A stretch of 64,000 nucleotides of DNA from contig JAPTJF010000288.1 in NCBI GenBank assembly GCA_029339195.1, positions 17,098 to 81,097 on the forward strand, written 5' to 3'. Below the pieces are notes generated by a model. The model was not told the origin of the DNA. It saw only the letters and a list, made by a program, of their open reading frames with translations, and did not search any database. Shown here in pieces: positions 12,202-23,800 of this stretch (positions within the stretch are counted from its first letter, which is position 1; every line of letters starts with the position of its first letter). The position numbers and the translations under genes were made by a program. This DNA is from Micractinium sp. NFX-FRZ. Lineage: Eukaryota; Chlorophyta; Trebouxiophyceae; Chlorellales; Chlorellaceae.

Positions 12202-12426
12202 GTTTCTGGTTGTCAAGTGTCGCTTGTTGGGTGCGTTGAGAGACCAGGAAGCCGGCCCTGCTCTGCCTGCTGCCCATTGTCCCGCCATTGTGCCGAGGAC
12301 CGTCCCTGTCTCTCTAAATTCTCCAGGTATCGCTAGATCGGTCTTGTCAAGTGGATGTCTACACACAGAAGTGGGCGCCAATGTCCACAGGCTCAAGCTC
12401 CGGCCGCTGGAGACACGCAGGACGCC
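12202..12426. promoter_or_regulatory. shared divergent promoter region of EMC7 and EDEM
   Basis: Only 225 bp separate the EMC7 start codon (minus) from the predicted EDEM start codon (plus). A CCAAT box sits at 12378-12382. I see no perfect ER-stress element (CCAAT-N9-CCACG). That both flanking genes work at the ER makes co-regulation plausible, but this is inference. Confidence 0.45.
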
Positions 12427-13133
12427 ATGTGGCCCGACCGCAGGGTCTGTGCCAGCACGCTGGTGCGCACCTTGCAGCCAGTACTTCGGCGGCGGCGCCG
12501 CTGCCGCTGCCAGCGTGCCGCCTGCCTGCACAGGGCACGTGCCCTGCACCCACCAGGTTGACTTCCGCCCTCACCTGCCACTGTCTGCCTGCCTGCAGCT
12601 GGCACTGGTGCTGGCCCTCATAGGGTGCCTGACACCTGACGGCGACAGCTTTGGGGGTCATGGCAGCAGGCCAGCGTGGCAGGTGGCAGCGCAGCCTGTG
12701 CCACCGGCTCACGTCAACCTCACGCAGCTCCGGTGGGTGCTGCATGAAGCCAGCTTATTCTTCTGCTAATACAGAGCCGCACAACATGACAGCTGCATGC
12801 CACGCTGTTGCTGCAGCAGCTTGGCATCGCTGCTGCTGCCTCGCTTGATGCTGCCCACGCCATGCTGCCGCCACGTAGCACAGCATGCCACCTGCCCTGC
12901 TCGCTTTGCTGCCCCCTTCACCTCGGCTTCTCACACGTCCTTCCGCCTTGGGCAGGGAGGAGTCGCTGGGCATGTTCCGCTTTGGTTATGGGCAGTACAT
13001 GCAGCACGCCTTCCCGAAGGACGACCTGCGCCCCATCAGCTGCCGCGGCAAGGACTCTCAGGGCGGCATCGCCCTCACCCTCATCGACTCCCTCGACACG
13101 CTCATCGTGAGTTGGGAAGAACAACTGGGGAAG

Positions 13134-13169
<36 letters not shown>

Positions 13170-16100
13170 ATGACCCCTGCAGCGCCAGATTGCACAGCTT
13201 TGCTGCCCGGAGGAGCTGCCAGGGCGGCGTCAGACTGGCTGGTGCATTTGGACACAAGTTGTGGCCCAGGCGGGGCCTGCACGCCGTGCACAGCGGACTT
13301 GGCTCACTTTTGCGGGGCACAGCTCGCACCACGTCGAGTTGCGCTGCCGCTGTTCCTCCCGCTCAATTCTAAACCCTGCCCCTTACACCCGAAATCTCCC
13401 GCAGGTCATGGATGAGCGGCAGCAGCTGGAGGAGGCGGTGCGGTGGCTGGCAGCCAACGTGACGTTTGACGTGGATGCCCGGGTGCATGTGTTTGAGCTG
13501 ACCATCCGAGCCGTGGGTGGCATGCTGTCCGCTCACATGCTGCTCGAGCAGGTGCGCTGGTCATGCACAAGCTGATCAAATCGAACTTGTGCGCTGGTCG
13601 GGCACACTCTTGGTCCGTGCTCAGCATGCTTGCAGCGCATGCGTGGTGCGACACGGCAGTGCTCCGCAACCCACCTGTTCCTTTCTGTACCGCAGGACCC
13701 CGCCCTTGTGCCTGGGTATGACGGCAGCCTGCTGCGCCTGGCAGTGGACTTGACGGACCGCTTCATGCCCGCCTTTGACACGCCCACAGGCATACCCCTG
13801 TCCTGGGTGAACCTCAGAAAGGTGCGGCGGCTGGGGCGGCGGGGGTGGCTGGGGTGGCAGAAGGAGGCCTAGATGGTGGGACAGGCAGGGCAGCGAGCGG
13901 GGTTGAGGCGCCGGGGCCGGGACGGCTGGCAGGGACAGGGGCAGGGGCAGGGGCAGCGGCGGGGCAACAACTGGTGGTGTCATGGTTGGGAGTGCAGGGT
14001 GAGCAAGTGCAGCGGGCAAGGCAGCCTGCCCTGCCCGCTCGCCTTCTCTTGCACACCGCGCCTGCCGCACTCTGTATGCCCACACCCCTGTGCTGCGCAC
14101 GACCCGTTCTTCCGCCTGTTCCCCGCCACGACCCTTCTCTCTCGTACCTGCCCTCCCCCCCATCCGTGCTGCGCTACACTCGCTCTCTTCCCTGCTCCCC
14201 CACCTGGCTCTCCTCTCAACCTGCCCCACCTCCCTCCCTGCAGGGCCAGATCCCCGGGGATGTGCGCTCCACCTGCACCGCCTGCGCAGGCACGCTCCTC
14301 CTCGAGTTTGGGGTCCTCTCCCGCCTCACAGGTGTGGGCAGCTGGCAGGCTGGCTGGCGCCCCTGGGCTGGCAGCGCTGGCAGCTTGCAGGCTGGCACCC
14401 TGGGGCTGGCAGGGCTGGTGGCTGGCGAGCCATCCCCGAGCTGACAAGTGCCTGTGGCCTGTCCCCACGTAACGCCCCCAGGCTGCAACACCCCTCTGCA
14501 TCTTCCTTGTTTGTCTCTCGTGGCTCGCAGGCAACGCCACCTATGAGGCGGCCGCACGGCACGCGGTGGAGAGCATCTATGGCATGCGCAGCGCGCGCGG
14601 GCTGGTGGGCAACACGCTCGACTGCGACAGCGGGCAGTGGGTGCGCACCGACGCGGGGGTGGGAGCCGGGGTGGACTCCTTTTACGAGTACCTGCTCAAG
14701 GCGAGTGCTGGTGTGGGGGCTGTGGCGGTGTGTGTTGGGTGTCGGTGTTGGGAGAGTGGTGGTGGTGTGTGTTTTGCTTGTGTTGGCATGGGAAGTTGCG
14801 GCTGATCGAGGCGGTTGCGTCCTCAAGATAAACAGCATCATAGCTGGCACACTGGGTGAGCCAGGCAGCCAAAAACAGCGCTGGGGCACGCCGTGGGTGG
14901 CGTGCCCCCAGCAAGCCCTGCCCGCTAGCCCTGAGCTGGCGTGCCCTGACGCCGGCCTCTTGCATGTTGAGCTTCTTGCTAGCCCTCTACTGATTGCAAT
15001 CCTTCCCTGTCTGGTCCCTGTCCGCCTGCACCCCTACCAGGGCCTTTGGCTGCCTTTGCATGCTCAGTTGTTTACCTCCTGAACCCCGCCTTCCCGGGCC
15101 CTTCATCTCACAACCCTTTCCTTCTAGTGCTTGTCCTTGCCCACCTGGCGCATTGGCACACCAACCCTGGCACGTGCAGCCCTCTCCTCCCCCCATGTCG
15201 CATAACCCCTTGCCTGCTGTCCCCCCTCCTTCTGCTGCAGGCCTACCTGGCATTTGGGGACACCGGCTACCTGACCATGTTCAGCGAGGTGTATGCTGCA
15301 GCCATGACCAACCTGCAGCTGGACCCCAACTGGAACGGAAATGTGTGGTGAGTGAAGGCGGTGCAGGAGGGATGGGGTGGCGGGAGAGCTAGGGGAAGAG
15401 AGGGGGGGACATGGGGTGCCTGGGGCTGGGGCCGGGGCAACGCCGACTGGAGTGGGGACATGTGGTCACAGGGGGTGCGGGAGGGGACGCGTTTGCAGGT
15501 CTGGAGCTTGGCACGCCCTCCCTGTTCATTTAGACGTCCCCTTTGCTCATCTCGCACCGCTGCGCCCCTGCAGGCTGGTGGACGTCGACATGCAGGCAGG
15601 GCAGGTGCTGCACCCCTATGGTGAGCCTCCGTTGCTGGTCTTGGAAGCTGGGCAGGCCCATGAGGCGGGCCGGCTCCCAGGCTGCTGTGCAGCAGGCCTG
15701 GCGCCGCCGTACAGAACCCGTCCCTGCTGCTTTCTGTTCATCCCATTCACCCTTGTGCGCCCCACCCCTCGCCTTTCCCGTACGCAGTCTGGAGCCTGGG
15801 CGCCTTCTGGCCGGGCCTGCAGGCGCTGGCGGGGCAGGTGGAGGAGGGGGCGGCGCTGCACTCCAACTGGACCGCTGCATGGAACCGCTTTGGCTGGCTG
15901 CCCGAAATGTTCGACCTGGGGATGGAGAACCGACACCCCACAGAGTCGGGTGGGTGATGGAGCGGGGTGGGGCCGGGTTAACATCACTGCCTGCCTGGGA
16001 TGTTCCGGTCAATCATGGGTCGCGAACCGGCACCCCACAGAGTCGGGTGGGCGATGCCATTGGGGTGGGGCCACCCAACAGGCTACCCTCTGCACCCCGA

Positions 16101-19100
16101 GGTCGCCATCCGTGTGCTGCACACTGCCCCCGGCGACTCCGGCCTGCCTGCCTGCTCAACCATCGCCATGTCACGCTCCGGCCTCCCACAGGCTACCCCC
16201 TGCGCCCCGAGCTGATGGAGTCGACCTTCCTGCTGCATGCCGCCACCAGCGACGCCCGCCTGCTGGGCGTGGGGGCGGCGCTGCACAAGCGGCTGCGGGA
16301 GAAGAACCGGGTGGCGTGCGGCTACGCCAGCGTGGGGGACGTGTCCACAGGGAGGCTGGAGGTGAGAGTTGGAGGCAGTACAGGTGTGGGGGCAGGCAGT
16401 ACGGGTGGTCGGTGGGGGCAGGCGGTACGGGTCCCCACGGGAGGCTGAAGGTGAGGGTGGTGGGCAGTACAGGTGTGGGGGCTGGCAGTGCGGGTGGCGG
16501 TGCGGGTGGCAGGGCAGAGCTGCACAAGCGTTTGCTGGACAAGAGCTAGCGTTGGGGAATGTCAGCATTCCCTCCGGCCGCCTCATGTCACTGGTATGCT
16601 GCTACCGATCTGCCTGCAGGACACGATGGAGAGCTTCTTTCTGAGTGAGACGGTCAAGTACCTGTACCTCCTCTTCTCCAATGCCTCCTCCGTGGTGGAC
16701 CACTTTGTGCTGTCCACAGAGGTGGGCTGGCGCCGCCGGGTGGCACTGGGTGGGAGGGCCGGTAGGCAGTGCAGCGGGATAGCGTCGAGTGGCTCTTTGC
16801 TGTCCACGGAGGCGGGGCGCATTTCAAACTCTGCTATTTTTGGACAGCAATCATTGTGGTGGGGAGGTCAAGCTGCTGTGTCGCCCCACGGCGCCAGGCC
16901 TGCTCACTGCGCTGCCCACTCTCCTCCGGGTTCTGTTTGCTGCCCCCCCTTTTGCAGGGCCACTTCCTGCCCCCCTTCCCAGATGCATTGGAGGAAGGCA
17001 GCACCAAGCCTCAGCCGGGGCAGCAGCAGGAGCAAGAACAGCAGCAGCCGCAGCATGAGGAGCAGCAGCAGCAGGAGCAGCAGCAGCAGGAGCAGCAGCC
17101 CTCTCACCGCGAAGGCAGCACCCCCGCCAGCCCAGAGGGCACAGAAGGCTGCAGCTCTAGCGACGCCGAGGCACCCCAGGGGCAGGGACAGGCCGAGGGG
17201 GCCCAAGGCGGAGGCTCCTGCAAGTGGGGAGAATCCCCAGAAGCGCAGGCGCGCCGGGAGAAGCAGGCGCAGGCGGCGGCGGCGGCAACACCCAGCAGCC
17301 GGTTCAGTGTCACGGCAGAGTGGGATGAGCACTGGCAGCAGCGGCTGAAGGCTGAGGTGGCCCGGAAGTGCAGCCCGCTGTGCCGGCATGATGTGCAGCA
17401 GCAGGAGCATGTGGCGGAGGCGGCAGCGGTGCTGCGCGCCGCCATGCCGCTGCTGCCGCTGCAGCCGGGCGCACCGGCGCTGCTGCGCCAGCGCCGGTGC
17501 ACCGCGTGCCAGGAGGTGACGCGCGCTGTGTGGCGGGCGGAGTGGAAGAAAGCGCAGGCAGCGTCCAGCCAGGCGCAGGCGCGGCTCAAGGAAGCTGAGG
17601 GGAAGGTGCTGCTCACCAGCCAGCCCGCCGTGGCTGCCAGCGGTGCGCCAGTCAACCGTCAGTTCCTCTGCGTCATCGAGGTGTGGCGGGTGGGGCAGAT
17701 ATGTGGAGCAAGGGGTGGGGCGTGTCTCATCTGGGGGCTGCAGCCTGTTTATCCGCTCGCTTCCGCCGTGCATGCCCGGCAGTGCTGCACGCCGTGCCCA
17801 CCCGCGCGCCTCGCCTGCCCACGCTGCACGCCCTGCTGCGCCGAGCTGTGCTGCTGGAGACGCGCACGAGTCGTTCAAGAGCTGCCCGCTAAGCACACCT
17901 TCAACGCTGTGCTCCTGCTGTGCCCGCTGCGCTGTGCCTGCTGTGCTGTGCAGGAGACGCGCAAGGGGTCCCTGGGCTGCGCCATCTTCAAAGAGCTGCC
18001 GGCCAAGCAGATATCCAAGCGGCGACTGGGCCTGCTGCCCCACAACTACATGCTGATCCAGCTGGCGGACCCACCACAGCAGGCGCAGCAGCAGCAGGCA
18101 CAGCGGGCGCAGCAGCAGCAGCAGCAGCAGCAGGAGGGCTGCGCCGCAGGTGAGGCCTGCTGCTTTGGGGCGCAGGGGGCGCTTGCCTGCCTGGCGGATG
18201 GGTCGTGTGCGTTTGATGTGCTTGAGGCAAGGAAATCCACTGCTGCCTGGCGGGTGTGCACAGTAAGGTGCTGCCTGTGCCCATCACACAGAGCAACTGA
18301 CCGCTGACCGCCCGCCCTTTGGCACCCTTTTGTGTCACCCTGGCTTGCAGCGGGCCCCCCAGCCGACATGGTGACCGTGGAGCTGGTGCACTTGAATGGC
18401 ACCACCACACAGCTGCAGTCCATGCTGGCAGACTTTGGGCCTCTATTTGAGCTGGGTTGCTGGGACAGCGTGGGTGCCAACAACAGCAGTGACGGCAGTG
18501 ACGAGGCCAGCAGCAGCAGCAGCGGCAGCGACGGCGGCAGCAACAGGGGAGCAGCAGCAGCGGCAGGGGAGGCGGCGGAGGCGCCGCCGACGCCCGCGCA
18601 CCCAGAGCGCTGGCTGGGGCGGCCGCTTCAGCTTGTGACGGGCGGCCCGCCGGGGCGGCAGTTCCGGGTGCTCAGTGTGCTGGACCCTGATGGAGATGAG
18701 GTGGAGGATGAGGATCCTTATGAAGACCCGGAGGAGGAGGAAGAGGAGGAGGCACTGGCGCCAGGTGGCGGCAGCAGCGGCGGCGGCGGCGGCAGCAGTG
18801 CCGGACAGAAGGAGGCGGAGGAGGATGATGACCCTTATGATGACGGGGAGGAGGAGGAGGCGACAAGTGGCAGTGCTAGCGGCGGCGAGCGCGGCAGCAG
18901 CAGCGGCGGCAAGAGCAGCGGTGGTGGAGGCCAGGGCGGCAGCGACTCTCCGCTGGCGCTGTGCTCTCTGGAGGCCCCTGCCGTGCTGGCAGAGCCCCAG
19001 GAGGCATGCTCAGCGCTGACCAATGCTGAGGCTCTGAACGGCAGCATCGCACTTGTGCGGCGGGGCAGGTGCGGCAATGATGGGGGCTGTCTGCGCATGG

Positions 19101-20056
19101 GTTGTGCCCGCTGCCGGACAGTGCGCTGTGCTTTGCCAGCTGGCTGGCTGGGGCTGGGGCAGCTGCAACAGACTGCACTGGAGCGGCTTTTTGCCGAAGC
19201 CACCCACCCTACCGAGGCACCCCAAGTTGCCCGTGCTTCCCGTCTCCCTCCCTGCCCTGGCTCGCTCTGCCCCCGCCCCGCCCCGCCCGTGTCCCTGCTC
19301 TCCCCTTCCACCTTGCCTGCAGCTGCATGTTCATCATCAATAAGGGGCTCAACACTCACCCTCTTGCCCCCCCCCCCCCAACTCCCCTCCCATCGCTCCC
19401 CGTGCCTCCCCACTTGCAGCTGCATGTTCATTGAAAAGGTGCTGGCCGCTCAGGAGGCGGGTGCCGTGGGCGTGGTCGTCGTCAACACGCAGCGGCGGGA
19501 CTTGATGGCCATGGGGACCGACCCAGGGGGCACCCAGAGCCACATCCCGGCAGTGATAGTTTCTGGGGACACGGGGGACACGATCCTGACGGCGCTGCAC
19601 GCGGCCGCCGGGCAGTGCAGCAGCAGCGACGGCAGCAGCAGCCAAGGGGGCAGTGGCAGTGGCGAGGGCGCAGCCGGCGCAGCCAGCGGCAGCAGCAGCA
19701 GCAGCGGTGACAGTGCCAGCGGCGGCAGCGGCAGCGTGCGCTTGCGCCTGTTTGCGCCGGCGCAGCAGCCCGCCGGCGCCGGCGCCTCTGCCGGCGCTGG
19801 GGCGAGCCAGTGCAGCTCGGCGGCTGGCGTGGCTCCTGGCCTCGCAGCCCCCCGACCGGGGCAGGGTGGCGGCTCACGCAAGCCGCCTGGAGTGCAGCAA
19901 ATGGTGGAGCTCCTGCTGAGCCCGGGTGCTCAGATGTGGCTGTTCAACAAGGTGTCTGGCACCGCCGGCGGGGACACCAACGCCGCCTTTGCGCGCATAC
20001 TGCAGCAGCTGCAGCAGCACTTTACGGAGAACCCGCCGCCGGATGCGCAGCCGTGA
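12427..20056 (+). CDS. EDEM3-like ERAD mannosidase: GH47 domain plus PA domain
   Basis: ER lumenal protein of the EDEM type, which trims mannose from misfolded glycoproteins for ER-associated degradation. Sixteen exons close to 1237 aa: 12427-12462, 12599-12732, 12956-13106, 13405-13551, 13696-13821, 14244-14331, 14531-14700, 15241-15347, 15574-15620, 15788-15949, 16192-16361, 16620-16721, 16958-17680, 17954-18149, 18351-19068, 19420-20056. The first exon is inferred: it gives MWPDRR plus a hydrophobic core ([11 protein letters not shown]), a good signal peptide. GH47 spans about residues 57-485 with [10 protein letters not shown], the acidic site in VFELTIR, the EDEM Cys pair [36 protein letters not shown] and LSTEGHFLPPF. 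A Gln-rich insert and an acidic Ser/Gly insert follow. The PA domain is near residues 1000-1080 ([33 protein letters not shown]). No KDEL-like tail is present. One intron uses a GC donor (14701). TGTAA lies at 20202. Confidence 0.93.
13144..13169 (+). repeat. CA dinucleotide microsatellite
   Basis: About 13 CA units lie in the third intron of the EDEM gene. Confidence 0.95.
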
Positions 20057-20201
20057 CGCCCTTGCAGCAAGTTCGCGTGCCCCGTCTGGTGTTATACCTG
20101 CCCCTTGCTCGCCTCCTTCACTTGTCCACCCACCTTTCATGCGGCCTCACCCACCTTTCATGCTGTCCCACCTTCCCTGCTTCAAGACCATCTTCTTATG
20201 C

Positions 20202-20206
20202 TGTAA
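20202..20206 (+). terminator. TGTAA poly(A) signal of the EDEM gene
   Basis: TGTAA lies 146 bp past the EDEM stop codon. Confidence 0.6.
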
Positions 20207-20485
20207 ACCTGAACCCGTGAACACCTGGATACCTGCATCTGAGCAGTGCCATGTGGCGACTGCAGTGCAGCTGCCGACATGTGCGGCTGTGCAGCTGAGC
20301 ATCTTGTGAGCATGTGGTGAGCTTACAGGGGAGGAGGATTTGAGCAGGGAAGAAAGGACAAGGGGGGAAGGGGCTCTGAGGCAATGTTGAGGATACCGTG
20401 CAAGCATGTATGTGTTGGTTGGTTGGGTGGGGGAGGGGGTTCACATGAAATCAAAATCAAGCACTGCCACGCTAGCTGCCGCAAG

Positions 20486-20490
20486 TTACA
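20486..20490 (-). terminator. TGTAA poly(A) signal of the PP2C gene
   Basis: TTACA on the plus strand lies about 410 bp past the PP2C stop codon. Confidence 0.5.
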
Positions 20491-20899
20491 GAATGGGCGA
20501 TTCAGCGGGGGCGAGAGGGGGGCCTCGTGCGTTCAGTGTCTGCATCCCAACGGCGGGCACCGTTTGCAGGAAGGCTGGCCACCCGAAAGAATGGACGAAA
20601 TGGCGGCCTCAGCTGGCGAGCCTGAGAGGGCTGTAGCTGGGGCTGGGGCTGGGCTGATCTGGCGGCAGTTGGTGCCTTGGCTGAGCCTCGCTGCTCCACC
20701 AGCTGGCCGCTCTCAGCCAGCGGCACCCGGCTAGCGAGTTTTTGGGAGCATCACTCCACAGCAGGCTGCGCCTCAATTGAGTTCCCGCACCAGCTGCAGC
20801 CGCAGCCCATTTGGCAGCGGCTAGCTTGCCCACGTGCCCAATTGCCAGCCCGCCCAACAGAGGTAGCGGCCTCACTCAATCGAAGGGCTGGCAAGCTGC

Positions 20900-23800
20900 T
20901 CAGTTGAGCTTGAGCACAAGGGTGGTGACGTCGTCTGTGCTGCCCGACTCCACCGCCGCCTTGCCCAGAGCGGCGGCGATGGCCTTGCACGGCTGGGAGG
21001 CCATGCGGGCGCAGGTGGCCGCAATCTCGTCGTTGCTGCAGGGTTTGAGGGTGTACAGAGGAGGGTGGGATGCACAGTGGTGGTCTAACCGAGGCAGGGC
21101 GCAACCGGGTACAGCCGCGTCCCACCCTCCTGCAACTGTACCACCAGCTCCGCAACTGCTTCCCTTTGCTCGCGGCCAGCCCTATAGGCCATCGATGCCG
21201 GCAGCACGTACCGCGCAGGCCGCCAGTGGCACACTGGACCTTCACCCCTACAGCCACGCACCCGAGGCCGCCGCCGCCGCCGCGCTCCTCGTTTGCCAGC
21301 AGGCCGTCGGAGCAGACAATGAGGAAGGAGTCCTCGGCGGTGAGGTCAGTCATGGAGGTGTGGGGCTCGGCAATCACGCCTGGAAACGAGGGGGGGCAGG
21401 CAGGGCGCAGTAGCGTCGGGCGCTGTGCCGGGCATCGGCAGCGGTGAGGCCTGTCTGGGTGCGTAGCGTAGGTGTCTGGAGGCAAGAGGGCTGCACCCCA
21501 GCAGAACCACTCATTTCGAGAGCGCGGATGCACAGCTTCACCGCATCGCACACCGCCCCACCAGTGCCAGCAAAGGATGCGTGGGGGTGTTGAATCGCAA
21601 ACGGGACGGGCAACACAGGGCTCCTAACCAGGATGCACATTCATGTGTGGCGTTGCAGCAGTGAACTGCTGCTGCAGCGGTGACTCACCGAAGCCGGAGG
21701 CGTAGCTGTCAGAGGCGTAGAATGACACGCCCTCAAACTGGTCGCTGCCCTGCGGCCGGGGGAAAGGGGGGGAGCCGGGGAGGCAGGCGACGAGGCAGGC
21801 AGGCGCAGGTCGAGGCAGCGCTGCACTAACCCTGCACTAATAATCCATTCATCAAACGAAGAACAAACCACCGACAGGGCCAGCACGCCGCCCCATCTCT
21901 GCCCTTGCTCCCCTTTGCTCCAACACATTGCCACCCCCCACCCCCCACCCCCACCCCCTTCCTTCCACCCACCCACCCACCTTCATGTAGGCGTCGCCAA
22001 ATGCGCGGGAGAGGGCCAGCAGGCCGCCCACGCGCCAGGTGCCGCCGACGTAGCGCACCAGCGGCAGGCGGGGGTTGGGGTTGAAGTTCTCGATTCGCTT
22101 CCGCTCCGCCTCGTTGTCTGCGGGGGGGAGCAGCGAGCGGCACAAAGTCTTCGCACAGCACCACCGGCTTGCCTTCCCGTGCCAGCATGGTGCACAGCCC
22201 CTAACAGCAACAGCTTCCTAGTAAAAGTACGTCACCATGCGCTGCCCACTCTCCCTTACCCGGCACGTGGTCCTCAGACAGCACAACCGGCTTGCCGCCC
22301 CGGATCATCATGATGCGCGCATCGCCCGAGTTGGCCGTCAGCAGCTTGCTCTTGCCCTGCGGAAGGAGCACGGCGTGTGGGGGAGCGTGCGCTTGAGCGC
22401 GATGCTGCCAGGCATGTGCCCAGGTTGCAGGCGGCATTGGGGTGCTGTTTGGACCGCTGGTGCCCAGGACTGCAGCGCCCACGGGGCTGAGGGACAAGAC
22501 AAAAGCTCTGCTGCCGTCTGCTGTCCGGCGTGCACAGAAAGGACTAGGACATAACGCACGCCAACCTGCACCAGTCGAGCGCACACGTCCCAACAGACAT
22601 GCACACGAAAGCACGTCCGCACCCCACCCACCCACCCGTCTGGCTCCCGACGGGCCCCCGCTCACCTCCCCCTTCAAGCCAAAGCTTCCCCCAAACCAGC
22701 ACAACCCAAATGAAACCAAACAGAACACAGCAGCAGCCCCACCTTGCTCTTGAAGATGATGGCGACAGCGGCGGTGCTGCCGCACTTGCTGCCGCCGATG
22801 CCGCGCTCGCCCACCATCCCCATGAAGCCTCCCTTGGGAGCCAGGATCCTCTGCAGGCCAGGTGGGTGAGGGCCAGGGGGTGAGGTAGGAGAGAAGCAGA
22901 AGGCTGCGGGAATGAGCACCTGAGAGGCTGCAGGGGAGCGTTCCCATACCCCCCCCCCCCCCACCACCACCACCCACCACCCACCACCCACCTCGTTTGC
23001 CCTGCATGAAGGCGCCGGGGTCACTGCCGACGTGCTCCCGGGCAGGCATCCCCGGTGCCGGCCGTGTCAACCCCTCCCTAACGCCCCTCTCATCATTCCA
23101 ACCTTCTCCCGCCGCTGCAGGAGCGCCTCGCTGGCGGCAGCCACTTGCCAGCCACTTCCCTGCCCGCCGTTACCACCCCTGGCTACCCCTCCTCCACTCC
23201 CCCCTACCTTGTCCGCCTGCAGGAAGGCCTCGCTGATGGTGCGCTCTCGGGCGGCTGCCCGACAGACCACACAACCCAGACACTCAAAACCCCGCAACCT
23301 TGCAATTTTTTCCATGCACACACACCTTGTCCGCCTGCAGGAATGCCTCGCTGATGGCGCGCTCCGGTGCGCCGTCCTCCCAGAACTTCTCCACATAGTT
23401 GAGCAGGTTGGTGGACAGCCACTCGGCGGTGGCGTTGCCGCCGTGCCCGTCAAACACGGCGGCGTAGATCTCGGGGATTCCCTCCGCCACAGCGCTCTCC
23501 GCAACCTCCAGCTGGAACCGGTCCTCGTTCTGCTTCCTGTGGGGCAGGAGCGCGAGGGCAACAACGTACACGTGAAGTCCTGGTACTGTAGGGGGGTGGG
23601 GAGGAAGGCATGCCATCGCGCTCTCCGCGCTCTCCAGCTGGAACCGGTCCTCGTTCTGCTTCCTGCACAGGCATGTCGACAGTTTCAAGGTGGCGCGGTA
23701 TGGGATAAGGGGCTTACTGCCTCATGCGCTTGGCACCTCCAGCTGGAACAGGTCCTCGTTCTGCTTCCTGTGGGGCAAACAATTAGGGAAGTGAAGGGCA

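Larger units (their letters stand above)
20057..20899. other. intergenic region between convergent EDEM and PP2C genes
   Basis: It contains the two 3' flanks with TGTAA signals at 20202-20206 (+) and 20486-20490 (-). I see no further gene. Confidence 0.6.

Noticed and set aside
10738..12549. 603-codon minus-strand open frame
   Set aside because: It runs through EMC7 exons and introns in one frame; only short parts match EMC7. The spliced model explains the conserved blocks.
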